From assembly GCA_027475525.1 (NCBI GenBank), contig JAMWFC010000052.1, positions 682,001 through 746,000 of the forward strand: a stretch of 64,000 bases of DNA, given 5' to 3'. The notes under the pieces are model-generated. The model did not search any database. It saw nothing but the letters and a program-made list of their open reading frames with translations, and had not been told where the DNA came from. Position 1 is the first letter of the stretch; every line of letters starts with the position of its first letter. The translations under genes were made by a program, and so were the position numbers. Origin of the DNA: Macrolepiota albuminosa. Lineage: Eukaryota; Basidiomycota; Agaricomycetes; Agaricales; Agaricaceae. Of this stretch, positions 1 to 12,414 are shown piece by piece.

Positions 1-310
1 GTGATGAAGATTTTGCATCGGATCTCAAACTGTTCCTCCAGTCTCAGGGCAAATATGTCCGTTCACGCGATATTGTCAATTTCATGAGCCGCCCTGAAGT
101 TCAGCAGAAATATGGATTGGATTCCACAATTGGAATCACAACAGCAAAGCGATGTATGAAGGAGCTAGGGTATAGATGGGTGAAGAACCATAAGGGGCAA
201 TATGTCGATGGACATGAACGTGAGGATGTCACTTCATATCGGAAGGACACGTTCCTCCCGAAATGGTTCACATTTGAAAACAAGATGATGTCATGGGAGG
301 GGAAAGATTT

Positions 311-464
311 GAGGGAGGTGGAGCCAGTACTCGAGGAGGGAGAACGCCGTGTTATTACCTGGTTTCATGATGAATCAGTATTTTATGGAGGGAGGTGGAG
401 CCAGTACTCGAGGAGGGAGAACGCCGTGTTATTACCTGGTTTCATGATGAATCAGTATTTTATG
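311..464. repeat. 77-bp perfect tandem duplication (1 of 12)
   Basis: Bases 311-387 are repeated exactly as 388-464. It shifts the transposase frame by two bases; removing one copy rejoins the frame 84-310 with 388-922. It shares its period with eleven other duplications in this window. Confidence 0.97.
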
Positions 465-1379
465 CACATGATCGACGTACTGCGCAGTGGGTGCAGAAAG
501 AACAATCACCAACCCCATATGCAAAAGGGGAAGGTGTCTCATTGATGGTGGCGGATTTTGTCTCAGCGGATTTTAGTTGGCTGAAGTCAAAGGATGGAAA
601 TCGAAGTGCAAGGGTAGTCTTTCGGCCAGGGAAGAACCGAGATGGATGGTTTGATCATACGGACATCCTTGCTCAAGCTGTCCTCACGATGGACATTCTT
701 GATGCCGATTACCCTGAGTATCAGCACGTTTTTGTGTATGATAACGCGCTGTCACACCTGAAACGGGCTGATGATGCCCTGTCTGCCCGAAAAATGCCTA
801 AATATACCCCTTGCTATTCAAACAACTGGGGAGTAGACCGTACCCTACGCAATGGAGCTGGCAAGATTGTACATGGAGTAGACGGAAAACCGGTCAAGAG
901 GAGCGGCAGATCCTCTGTTTAAGGGAATGTCAATCATCCTCACGGAGCGCGGATATGGCAATATGAAGAAGGTTCTTGCCCAATGCCCCAATTTTGATTG
1001 CGATCTGGATGCCACCAGATGCTGCTGCCGATGGATTCTGTATAACGAGCCTGATTTTACTCATGTACGATCCCTTCTCAAAGAACTTCTGATCAGCCGG
1101 GGTTTTCAACTCCTGATCTTGCCGAAATTTCACTGTGAACTCAACCCAATTGAGCAATGTTGGGGCTGAGCCAAGCAGCATTACCGTCTCCTTCCAGAGT
1201 TCTCAAAAGAAGATGTTCTTGAGCATAATATGTTGGAATCATTAGATAAAATTTCAATCGAAGAAATTCGGCGGTATGATTTCACACTTTCTCAGATGAA
1301 AATTGCTAATCTCTTGCTTATTTCAGCTATGCTCGCTGCGCTTGCAGGTTTATTGATGCGTACCACAAAGGTCTCAATG

Positions 1380-1534
1380 GAAAGCAAGCTGCGTGGGCTC
1401 AAAAAAAGTACTGTGGCCATCGTACTATTCCCAATGATATTTTGGCTCAGTTTGACGAAAGCAAGCTGCGTGGGCTCAAAAAAAGTACTGTGGCCATCGT
1501 ACTATTCCCAATGATATTTTGGCTCAGTTTGACG
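1380..1534. repeat. 77-bp perfect tandem duplication (2 of 12)
   Basis: The repeat starting at 1380 recurs at 1457, period 77, with one extra matching base. It disrupts the C-terminal exon of the transposase relic, which reads through to a stop near 1547 when one copy is ignored. Confidence 0.97.
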
Positions 1535-1547
1535 CTCCTACTGCCTA

Positions 1548-2694
1548 ATCTCATTTAATTCTCTATTAGCATGTGTATATAAATCCTTATATACCCTATA
1601 TACTCTTATACGACCTTTTTCCTTACCTCTGGCTTCAAACGTGTAAAGCTCGTCGACTCGACTCATTTACGACGCGTTTGCGACCCTGGTCACAGGCAAG
1701 TCACTTCACGTGACATGACCGCGTTGTCCATGGGCCCTACCTTATACACTGTGGTGTTACAATTAGATGAGTGGAGAAGTGAAGAGAGGAGTCTCAGGTT
1801 ACATACAGATATTCTCTGTAACACCATGGAATAAACTGTGAGAATTCTTTTGATCCCAGATCGAGTTGGGAATAGGAAATTAAGGCTCGGGAGCCTCTTG
1901 ACCAGTAACCACCATGTGGTACATACAAACTCGATAAAACAGGCAGCTAACGCTGGCCTGTGCCTCCCGAATGGAAGGCTCACTGAAAGGTGTAATAGCA
2001 TCGAAAGATGCCAGCCACTGAAAGGTGGAGTCAATGCCCCCACCCCCCTCCTTCCCACCGCCTTAGAGTGTTCGTCCAAAGCACTTGTTGGGATTATCCA
2101 TCGGAGAAAAATGGGAACTGTCACAACACGCATAAGATGTCATCAAGCCAAATGCAAATCATTCATGCGGAACACACTGTCAGGCTTGGAATAACGAAAC
2201 CCACAAAGAGTCAAGAGCTAACTCCACCATTACCGTACGAAAGAATGTGATGAAAGTGGGCAGAAGGTAAACTCTGAATAACGCCTTAGATCTACCAAGT
2301 AGAAGCATCCTCGCACTTTTGATCAAACCCCATGCATTAGACCGATATGATATAACAAGACATTGGCACCAGGCGGAGCGATGCGGATCTGGAGCCCAAA
2401 CAGATTCAGGGACACTTAATGCACTGGATGCAGAGAGGACAATGTTCTTTGGCAAAACAATACTATCACGTACATCGGGTTTCAAAATGCCCTAGTGTTT
2501 CAAAATGTGATTTTTTAACAGATCGTGGTCACAATGCACCTGATCTTTGCTACAATATAACTTATACATACCATTCAAGCTTGTATCTTGAGAGGATCAG
2601 TGAAATTCACCTAGAACTGGTTTGCGATAAGGCAAATATAGACCGGTAAAAAGCAAAAATACATTTGAAGATCCCCGGATTTAGTTGCGTGAGG
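1548..2694. other. Intergenic, no gene recognised
   Basis: Short open frames on both strands overlap one another and show no recognisable motif, intron pattern or repeat boundary. I see nothing that supports a gene. Confidence 0.5.
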
Positions 2695-2696
2695 TA

Positions 2697-3695
2697 CAGT
2701 CGAGGACAAGCAAACCCTACCAAACAAACTGACTCCACTGAGGCACCGGCCACAATGAATGGAAAGTCAGGGAAACTGTAAAAATGTGTTATTTAGACTC
2801 CTTAGACATGAAATTATCGAGCACATTTTGCTCAATCATAGCTTTGATTTTTTGACCTCAAAAATTTGGCCAGCCCCTTAAAAAATAGCTAAAATTACAA
2901 AAAATATGGCAATTGACTTCTTTCATCTAACAAAGATGGTTTCCGGTAATATATTCAGGGTCAGAATGATCAAAGTGACACAAAAAAAAGTTTTGATAGT
3001 GATCCAAACAACAAAAAATTTCAACTTTTGCTATCTGTTCACCTTGATGACAAAGGAAAAGCGGGCTAAAAACTCATATAACACTTCAGGCCTTTGAAAT
3101 AAAAAGACCAGGACATCAAGCAGGATGATTTTGCAAATCAAGTGTCAAGGCTCAGACATGAATGTATTTTCCTTCCCAAGTTTCATTGTGAGCTGAATCC
3201 CATTGAGATGGTGAGTCTTTACTTTACCTTTATATCATCCTCTCAATACTCAATTTTTCAGTATTGGGGATGGGCAAAGTACAGGTACAGAGAGAAGCCT
3301 AAAAAACATTCGAAGATGCAAAGATGGCTGCATTCGAAGCACTTGATGCATGTCCCACAGATGTCATCAAGAAATTCATAAACCAAACTTGGCGGTTTAT
3401 GAGTGCTTATCGTCTGGGCTTGAAGGGAAAGGCTACAGCATGGGCAGTTCGCAAACAGAAGGGTCATCGAGCAGTATCTCAGTCTGCGATGATGCATCTT
3501 GAGGCTCTCTTAGGCACATAGATTCTTGTAAATTGGGCCAAAAAATTTGGCCACCTCAAAAAGTAGCGGGAAAAATTTCAGACAAGTGTTTTTTGGCATT
3601 TTTCGCTAATCTGAGCTCAGAGTCACTAAGATCTTGGGAATCTGCCGACTAGACCTCTCAGAAACCCATTTGTAGGGTTTGCTTGTCCTCGACTG
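2697..3695 (+). mobile_element. Non-autonomous Tc1/mariner-like element with 24-bp TIRs and TA flanks
   Basis: Bases 2697-2720 and 3672-3695 are perfect inverted repeats of 24 bp. Both ends are flanked by the dinucleotide TA (2695-2696 and 3696-3697), the target duplication expected of Tc1/mariner transposition. The interior is AT-rich, with only the last part of a transposase, so this is an internally deleted copy that would need a transposase supplied in trans. Confidence 0.9.
3142..3521 (+). pseudogene. C-terminal transposase fragment inside the TIR element
   Basis: The fragment contains FLPKFHCELNPIE, the motif with the catalytic Glu, followed by YWGWAKYRYRE and the C-terminal tail with GLKGKATAWAVRKQKGHR. 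The two parts are joined across a likely 51-base intron at 3211-3261 (GTGAGT to TTCAG). A one-base indel before about 3324 shifts the frame, and the D-D part of the catalytic core is missing. It belongs to the same family as the relic at the start of the window (shared LPKFHCELNPIE) but is a different copy. Confidence 0.8.
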
Positions 3696-3697
3696 TA

Positions 3698-4640
3698 GCA
3701 CTATCAAACTTTGTATAAGTTATCAATATGTTAAGGACAAGCTGTATATTAAGTTTCATGACATTGCTAGTACATTCAGAGAAGATATTGCAACAGGAGA
3801 GTAGATGCGTAACATCTAACAATTTGACCTTGATCAGGTTTCAAAGTCTGCAGGATCAAGATGCACTGATGTTTGTTGAATTGGCTTGGCTTCATTTGAA
3901 GCAGTGTTCAAATGTGGATTTTGTTTTCACTTTTCTTTATCAAAGGGAATGGGCCGCTGCAATGCACGGCGAGACTGAGGTCTATACAGCTGGGTATTAT
4001 GGGAGGCATGATGTGGCAGTGCCAGTGTGATAGTGCTAGCATGGCAATACAGTGCAGGCTAGCTCATGACATAGGGAGAAATCGAGATCATATTTGTGTC
4101 AATATTGAAATATAGAGTGTACGTATTGCTGTCCATAAGCATAAATCAAAAAAAATGGTCTGTAAATGTATACAAAAAAACGTAGAAATTTGAAAATTGT
4201 AATGTTCATTTATCTTCATCGTCCCTGTACACGTAGAACATGTTGACGTCAACATGACCACCATACAAGAACAGGTACATCCCTGTGCGACGCGGTTTCG
4301 AGTTCCTGGCCTGTAAAGAGGTTCTATATGACAAAACATGCTAAAAACAGGCAACAAACCTGATCGTGACTGTTAAATAGCTTAACCCTCCCCATAATCT
4401 CCTTGCAGCACGTGAATGCTCAAATAATGAGCACGCATGCTGATCTAGACGTATGTTAGTCATATAGAGCCAAAAAAAAGGCACAAAGGTACGTACTTCA
4501 TACCCTGAACCACACCAGTTTCTTTGCCTTCACTTTTTTTGAATTTATTCAATGAGTCGCCGTCGACAGATCAGGAAACAGTGTGGGAGGATTCATTGGA
4601 AGTTGACAAGTGATTCATGGATAGTGTTAGGGCAAAAATG
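3698..4640. other. Intergenic, no gene recognised
   Basis: The sequence is AT-rich with only short overlapping open frames. A segment near 4309-4335 resembles the tandem repeats that follow. Nothing else can be supported. Confidence 0.5.
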
Positions 4641-4649
4641 ACGTTTAAT

Positions 4650-5240
4650 GTGTAGAGTTCAGGTTGAGCAAGGTTGAGCAATGTCTGGCACAATGTGACA
4701 GTCTGTGTCACGCATGACAACACTTCTATGCATCAGCGTTGCTTGCCTTGGCTCTTGAACAGCCAATGTTGGCCCCCCTCGTCGTCCTTGGAGCGTCCGC
4801 ATGTGAGGTAAAGAGGTTCTTCATGACCTAAAATCAAAATTGTGAGTTCAATGTCTGGCACGCCATGATGGTCTGAATCATGCGTGACAGCCACTAATAT
4901 GCATTAGCATTGCTTGTGTTGGCTTTTAAACAGCCTACGTTTGGCCCCCTTGTCATCCTTGAAGTGTCTGCATGTGAGTTGCATATGTTATTAATATTCT
5001 AGAATCGAAATCATGAGTTCAGGGTGTGGATAAGAGTCCTACGTAACAGTTGACAACAAAACCCCACCCAGGCATCTGCATTGCTCCCATTAGCTTGTCA
5101 TTAGCCCCCACGTTGTTCTTGGAGCATATGCATGCGGGCTTGGGCTTTAATGCATGTACTATAGTCAAAATGATGAGTTCGGGTGCCGTTAACAAGTCCG
5201 ATGCAGCCTTTCATCATAAATACCTGCCCATGCATCAGTA
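4650..5240. repeat. Diverged tandem repeat, period about 170 bp
   Basis: Corresponding words (GAGTTCA, ATGTCTGGCA, TGGCCCCC, GCATGTGAG) recur with spacings of about 170, 171 and 160 bp, giving a little over three diverged copies. No open frame is shared between copies. Confidence 0.65.
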
Positions 5241-5593
5241 GTGGAAAGGTTCTCGTTGTTCAGGCAGCAGGTGGAAAACAGGAGAGGGTAGGTTTGTTGT
5301 TCATGATAGATATATTTTGAGTGTCCTGTAAATCCCGAGGAGTGCGTGATAATAGCATTCAAATTGTTGTGCTTCAAACTCATGTACATAGAGGGTATTG
5401 TGATATCTTTCCTGTCATGGTCAAGGGTCAGGAGGTCGTTGTTTCCAGGTCGTTGTTTCAAAGAGCATGTACAGAGGTTGGTACAAGAATTGAGCCTTCT
5501 GAGAGAATATAATGTAGTAAGATGAGTTGTCACCAGTGCCAGTCTGGACGCCAAAGGTATGGCTGGGATGATGCGAAGCAGTGAATTCTACAG

Positions 5594-5702
5594 GCTCTAG
5601 CACAGATTTAGCACCAAGAGGATGGTCCTGGCCATACCCAAGGGTTATGTGCAGTTCTACAGCTCTAGCACAGATTTAACACCCAGAGGATGGTTTTGGC
5701 CA
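5594..5702. repeat. Diverged direct repeat, period about 68 bp
   Basis: The segment starting GCTCTAGCACAGATTTA at 5594 recurs at 5662 with several substitutions, ending in a shared GGCCATACC. Confidence 0.7.
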
Positions 5703-6173
5703 TACCTACGCTTTTTACCATCATAATTTTTGCCAATGTTAAATAGAAACTAACTTGTGTAAATGGTTTTTTTCTCTACTGCATTTTGGAACAAAGATGG
5801 AGAGTAGAATATTGAGGGCAAGAAATAGAAACGGTGACTCCGATCTCTTGACATCTAGTAGGATAATTAAGAATATACATATGTTAGTTATTAAAGAAAT
5901 GGAAGGGACAACCTCATACCTCTGTCAACATCGAATCGGGGCTTTTCATTTTTTATCTGAATCGGGTCTGATGAGACCCTGTTGAGCTTCTACTTGTAAT
6001 TCAACAGATAAAACGGTACTGTAGTTAGATAAGCTGTGTCGCCTGCTTTGCCGTGGTGTGGGTGGAATACGAATGCATCTGTGGGAGGAAGGGGAAGTGA
6101 GTAAGTTTTTATTTTTCTTATATGGGTGAGACATAGGATATTCAATCACCAGCTTCAAAGCTTACATTCAGCT

Positions 6174-6442
6174 TGAAACAATGTCAAGTTTTGCTTAGCC
6201 TTACAGTCACACCAACAGAACCAGATCGATAGTCGATTCTAGTACTACAAAGTATGACAGTAAAATTGGCTGCCTTATGTAAGTCACACCAACAGAACCA
6301 GATCGATAGTCGATTCTAGTACTACAAAGTATGACAGTAAAATTGGCTGCCTTATGTAAGGCAGCCAGCTGGTATGTAAAGTAATAATAAATAATTAATA
6401 TAATTGTCTATTAATTATTTAACTATACTACGATATGTTACA
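6174..6442 (-). repeat. Element C 3' LTR
   Basis: Starts TGAAACAATG and ends GTTACA. It contains a 77-bp duplication (6205-6360) and a hairpin around GCCTTATGTAAGGC. True length without the duplication is 192 bp. Confidence 0.9.
6205..6360. repeat. 77-bp perfect tandem duplication (3 of 12)
   Basis: The match starting at 6205 recurs at 6282 (period 77), inside the 3' LTR of element C. Confidence 0.97.
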
Positions 6443-6632
6443 TGCCCCCCTTTGAGACTGGTAATCAGTCTCTATGTAAGGAGGGACAATTCGTCCAGGT
6501 CAAAAAATTAGTCCAATGTGGAGGCACTCCAGTCCTCCACAGCTCAAGAATGTCCAAGTCATCTGTCAAAAAATACAAAACCGACGTTAACTGACAGTAT
6601 GAATTGAAAAAGAGATGAGCCATCTACGATAA

Positions 6633-9488
6633 TTATGCAGATGGCGGACGCGACAACTCGCTGGCCATATCAATCCTCATCTCAGTGTCGATGTTAACCA
6701 AGGATGATGAGGCAACGGGGCCCGATGATGTTGAGGCTGTAGAAGCCTGAACTGACGTGGCAGGGTGCGAAGGAGATGGGGGATATGGCCTGTGTCGAGA
6801 ACGGCGTTGCCACAAATCTCGACAGTTGGGGTTTATCCCCACGGGATAGTACAGTCCACTTTCAAAGTACTCATGACCTTGAGCGAACTCACGGGCTAGT
6901 AATGCGTGAAGACAAATCATATTGTCGTCTGTGGGCAATCACCAATCATCCCACTGCGTGATGGCCGCAGGCTCTTCATAGATGTCCAGTCAATGATGGT
7001 GTTCATTGTTGACCTTGCAGAACTGATCAATGGATGCTGTGGCCGCAAGAAACTGATTTTTGAGGTAGACCACGCCAAAGATATAGGCATGGTCTACCCA
7101 CTCTATAGGTACGCGGTTGGCTATCATAGCATGAAGCACGTCAGCATCGGTGATGTTGACAGCATTAGCCGCATCAAAATATGGGGGTCAGAACTGGACA
7201 TCAGTCCAGCTTATTGGTACAAATAGGGTGCTAGAATTAGCGGCGTCGTAATTAGCGACCGCCTCACGATACATTCTAGGACGTGCAAGAATCAAGGCCA
7301 ACAGCCTTGCAAAGCATCCCCGCACTCTTCCCAAGGGAGACAGTCCATGTGTAAGGGCGTGTCCCAACAGAGTACGCCAGTGAATGTGATACGCTCAATT
7401 CACTGCAATGCCATACGCTGAATTCATCATTCCTGGTTGACAGAAGTAGAGTACATTCTGCGCCAGTTTGTCCAGATTGAAGGTAAAACGTACACCTTCA
7501 GAATCAAACCCGGTGAGCGTAAAAAACGGTCTCCCGGCTCAGTCCTTCCATCACAGGTACCTGTCTGGGGTCAGCATGACCACGATGTTCATGTGACGGG
7601 AGGAAAGATTCAGAGGGGGCGAAATGTGTTCGTACTCTGGTGTACACACCAGAGTCATCGTCCTATCCCTCATCGTAGTGTAATAATTAATACTGATGTG
7701 CTGAAACTCACGCAACAGATAGTAGGCTTCAGTGCGCAGTGACACTGATTTGAACTTGTTCTGCAAAAGCTCATGGAGCTTTCACAACTGCTGGGGATTC
7801 ATTGGGAATCCCCTTGGCACCACACGGTCCAGCTCCTTTGAGGTATGATAATACCTCTCTCCTTTCTCCTCCTCGCATGTCTTCACAGCTAAGGCTTCAT
7901 TGCTCATGAATACCATATTCATGAGCCAGGAGTAATAAAAGTGGCGGTCGAGTGCCCTGCCGTAGAACCAATTTGACCGCTCCACCGACGTCCCGCTGAT
8001 GAACACGCCTAGGCCATCAGGAATATGGCCTGTGGCCTGCTCCTCCCAGTCTTTATCGACCTTTGCCTGCCAGGCGGCCTCGTGCTTCCTCCGAGCCTCT
8101 CTCTTGCGTTTTTTGTCTAAACACACTTGGCGTTTAGCGGGGGTTTCTCCTTCCGAGGGGGTCTCATCTGATGACTCCCCGTAGTCACTCCCATTGCTTG
8201 GTTTATTCAGACCGAGCGCAGCTAACGTTAGGAGTCGCCCTTCTACTTCGGCGTCTGTTCTCGTGTCCTTTATGGGGACCGCAGACGCATATGCCCTCAG
8301 TGGTGCCTCAAACTGCACTACTGCTCCAAACCACATCACTACTCTGTCTGCTCCTCGTGGGACATCTGCTCCAAACTCCACTTCCGACAGGACCACCTCA
8401 TCCTGCCGCTTCGTCCCTGACTGCTGGAAGGGCGCATGTGTTGACGAGGACAATCCTTGTAAACTAGTGTCATCCTCCACAAGCTCATCATGTAACTCGG
8501 CCAGAATTGGAGTGAGTTCTCCAGATTCCCGCACCCCAACCTCCGGTACTGCATCACACGCTCTGAGGCGTTTTGCCTCAGGCTGCTCCTCCTCCGACGA
8601 CGGACGCTTCTTCATGGCGTTCATAAATGTTTTGATGGTATTGTCGTTACACTGCTGCAGCATAACAATCTCATCAAGCAGGCCCGTAATCACCATCTGA
8701 GCCACCGGATCCGCCAGAAACGTGGACTCCGGTGGCACTCGCTGGCCAGCAGATATGAGGCATCTCCAAACTGCCTCTGCCTGAGGGTCCAGAACCTTTG
8801 ACGGTGTCCCGATCTCCTTCCCTTTTCCTTTCTCCACGTACGATAAGCGCTGCGTAGATGGTGCACGATGAGGTGACGGCGATGCTCGTCGAGGCAGTGT
8901 TTGAGGTTGGGGTTGATCTCGATTTTGCGTCCTCGCTGCCAGCTCATCCCGTCTGCACCCTACTATTTCCCAAGGCCCGCCTCCTCGTGCCCTGGTACTT
9001 CTCAGAGGCGATCGCCTCTGGTCTCTTCTATACGTGTCTTGCAGGGGCGGCGTCCTCTCTCGTTGTTGTTAAGGTTGCACCACCTCACTCTTTCCTTGCT
9101 GTTGATGCCCTGCGTTGTTGTCCATGTCCATGGATGCTACCTGTGGCGCAGTTAGTGCTTTCTCATCAGAAAGGAGTGTACTTGCACTCTGGGTCTGCGT
9201 CTGCTGCATTGGCATTGGCATACCCCACATCACCTGTCCTTCCATCTGCTGTCCAGGACCAGCTGGTCCTGGGAAGTATGGCATCTGAAAAAACGGCGGG
9301 TAAAACTGCGGAGGTTGTCCAAATTGGGCTGGGTTCTGCCCAAACTGGGACACCACTGGATACAACGCCACAGTTGGCGTCGTTACAGGCTGCTGAATGT
9401 TTTGCTGGGGGTGATCCCCCCCTCCTCCAGAACCCTGTGGGTTCTGAGGCTGCTGCTCACTGGTCATACACTGGTAAGGGTATGACAT
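6633..9488 (-). pseudogene. Element C ORF3 (uncharacterised, env position), broken
   Basis: An ATG at 9488 opens a Gln/Pro-rich N-terminal stretch. A long open segment at 7782-8837 and a C-terminal piece at 6633-6938 follow in other frames. The middle segment shares IPDGLGV, a following Tyr-rich region and an acidic SDYGESSDE stretch with ORF3 of element A, so the protein is an old component of the family. No signal peptide or membrane segment is apparent. Frameshifts between about 6940 and 7780 show the copy is dead. Function unknown. Confidence 0.75.
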
Positions 9489-10910
9489 GGTAATACAAAA
9501 ATGTCAACGTGTCAGTGGGAAAAAACACACTAAATTCCCCATCATCAGGTTATATAACCTGATCCAACCATCAACTCTACATCACAATCCGCATTATCTC
9601 ATCAGATGGATGAATTTCCATCTTATCTATCCGACACAATCGTGATTCAATCCGGATCAGATACTCCGTTGGTCCGAGATCTGACTGATCTGGCCTAAAT
9701 CTTATCACCACCATCAAGCTAAGCACGTGAGCGCTTAGCAAGCTGATTTGGGTGCTTTACACCCTGCAGTTCTAAATATCGATCCAATGCTGCCAACTTA
9801 GCACATGTGTGATATGACTCCCATGTCGTATCATCCGCACTCCATCGTACCTCGAATTCGAGGTGCATTCCTTCCTGCCACGGATGGCCCAGGATGTCCT
9901 CGACGAACCATTCCTGTTTGTCACTGGCACCAAAATCATATGGCTCGGGCATCACCCAATTAGGGAACATGGCATCATTGTTTGCGTTATATCGCCTAAG
10001 TAGCGATACATGAAACTTAGGCACAATCCGACGTGCTTGCAGAGCTGCAGGCAGCTCCAGAACATAGTTCGATGTGCTTGGTTCCGCAACCAAGACTCTG
10101 TATGGTCCAATGAATTTTGGACACAACTTTCTCGCCCTTCCTTTTGGAAGATTCAAGTTTTCCATCGACAGATATACTAATGTCCCAGGCGTTAGTTCTG
10201 GTTCCTCACTCCGCCTATCATTTGCATGTCGTGCCTGTATAACACGTGCAGCAATGATAGCGTTGTGTGCATTGGCTAGATTCTCCAATGCTTGCCGTGC
10301 AAAGTCCTTCACCCCCTTGTGAACGACTCTGTCTGTCCTTAGTTTGCGCAGCATGAAGGGCATGTATCCTCCATTGAGCTCGAACGGTGCATATTTCGTG
10401 GTCTCTGACATACTCGCGTTGATCGTGAACTCAGTTAGTGGTATCCTATCTACTCAGTCGCGTTGGTCCAGTCGGACCACTATACAAAAGATCTGGGCAA
10501 TACTTCTATTTGCTCACTCTGTCTGTCCATTTATCTGTGGATGAAACGATGTAGACATGAGCAATTTAGCTCCCAAGAGCTTGTGAAGTTCTCGCCACCA
10601 GTGAGACGTAAACTTTGCGTCTCGATCACTCACGATCAAACTTGGAAGGCCATGTAGCCTTACAATCTCCTTCAAGTAGATCCAGGATAATGCGGACGCA
10701 GTAATGGTTGTGTGCACCGGTATCAAGTGCACCATACTGGTCATTTGGCAAATAACCATCCAAAGGTAGTTATAACCTTTGGACTCAGGAAATGGACCAA
10801 CAAAGTCCATTCCAATGGAGTCCCATGGCTTTGTCGGGATGGGCAGGGAATGCAACTTCCCTGCTGGCTTTCTATTGCTGGTCTTTGATCGCTGGCAGAC
10901 CTCGCAGGTC

Positions 10911-11064
10911 TGGCAGAAATGCATCACTTCTTTCTGCATCTGAGGCCACCAGTACCATTGCCTCAGGTATTCCAGTGTTTTGTTGGCTGGCAGAAATGCA
11001 TCACTTCTTTCTGCATCTGAGGCCACCAGTACCATTGCCTCAGGTATTCCAGTGTTTTGTTGGT
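10911..11064. repeat. 77-bp perfect tandem duplication (4 of 12)
   Basis: Bases 10911-10987 recur at 10988-11064 inside the integrase zinc-binding region of element C and split its frame. Confidence 0.97.
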
Positions 11065-12260
11065 TCCGAAGTGACCAACAACCTCATGCACTTGAGTGAC
11101 GATCTGCATGATCAATGGTCGGTCACATGGTAAACACACCACGTCGTGCCCTCAAACATTCATTATCCAGACCAGTCCTTTCTCATCCACGCTGAAGCGT
11201 GGGTGGGCGTCTGCGTTCATCCGGATTTCAGTGTAGAACGCATTGCGGCCATAACCCCTCAGTACCTTCCATAGGTACTCATCGGTTTGAGGAACAGGAG
11301 GGTTACAATACTCTCCTGTAGGTGATAACACGTCAGTGAGCATAATGTTGTGGCCATATGGTCCATGACTGCTCCTGGCCTCACTTTGGCGTGGCATTGT
11401 TGCCTTCTTTAGCTGAGCCTGCTCTAGTTGCTTAGCTTCTATGTCTCGGCCCTCTTGCCGCTCTTGCAGTTTGGTCGCTTGCATAGCACGAAGCTCAACC
11501 ACATGCTCCTTCACCTCTTTGTAGCGATGGTACAGAAGATCATTGCTCTGGGGATCAATATGAATATCTGCATTGACATAATCATGCGTATCATGGTGTT
11601 CACCAACTCTATTGCTCTTGAAATACCTCGAGAGACAGTCCGCTACCTTGTTCAGCTCACCTTTGACATATGTGATGTCAAAGTTGTAGCGAGACATATA
11701 GTCAATCCACCGGCGTTGCTGGGGGGACAACATTGCTTGAGTCTTGAAGAACTCAAGTGCTTTATGGTCTGTAATGATGTGGATCTTGTATCCCATCAAT
11801 TTGTCTTCCCACTTAAGGAGTGCCTCAAGTATTGCCAGCGTTTCGAGCTCATGGACCGCATAATTCTGTTGGGCCAAGGTGAACTTCCTCGACATGAACC
11901 CTGCAGGCCGACAATTCTGCCAGGAACTTCCCTGGCCATACATTGCACCTACTCCGGTCTTTGAGGCATCACAGATGAGCCAAATCGGCTCATCACGTCG
12001 GGGATCTATGGGACGAATAACTGGTGTCTTTGAGCAGATCCTCTTGATCATCTTAAAACAGCGTTGGTATATAGGTCTCCATATAAATGGAGCTCTGTTC
12101 TGCATGATGGACATCAAGGGTCCAGTATACGCTGTAATATCAGGCAGACAGTTGCCGATATAGTTCACCAGTCCCACAAATCTTTGCACATTGTTATAGT
12201 TATGAGGCACACACTATTTGCGTATGCAATCGATTTTGTCCTGGTCAGGGTGAATACCCT

Positions 12261-12414
12261 GACTGTCAATCTTGTGTCCAAGGCAGTCTACTGTCTCGGC
12301 ATATAGTTCACATTTCTTCCACTTGAGGTACAGCAGTGACTGTCAATCTTGTGTCCAAGGCAGTCTACTGTCTCGGCATATAGTTCACATTTCTTCCACT
12401 TGAGGTACAGCAGA
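12261..12414. repeat. 77-bp perfect tandem duplication (5 of 12)
   Basis: Bases 12261-12337 recur at 12338-12414, between the RT and RNase H parts of element C pol, exactly where the reading frame changes. Confidence 0.97.

Larger units (their letters stand above)
1..1547 (+). pseudogene. Tc1/mariner-like DDE transposase, degenerate, 5' end outside window
   Basis: The reading frame is open from base 3, so the N-terminus lies before the window. The three catalytic regions of a DDE (DDE_3-type) transposase are visible: WFHDESVFY (first Asp), FVYDNALSHLKR (second Asp) and LPKFHCELNPIEQCWG (Glu), with a Cys-rich DATRCCC segment between the last two. The enzyme would cut and paste its own element. 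The copy is dead: the frame shifts near 922-927, a TGG-type codon is TGA at about 1167, and the C-terminal exon follows a probable intron (GTATGA to TTTCAG, about 1276-1328). Two further breaks come from 77-bp duplications that may be assembly artefacts. No terminal inverted repeat was found after the stop at about 1547. The family assignment is firm; the gene is not functional as read. Confidence 0.85.

Noticed and set aside
1690..2250. Overlapping open frames on both strands
   Set aside because: No motif, intron or conserved segment, and the frames overlap in opposite orientations; treated as chance.
8858..9493. Open frame of 211 codons on the plus strand
   Set aside because: It lies opposite the start of element C ORF3, whose minus-strand product has family motifs; the plus-strand translation shows none.
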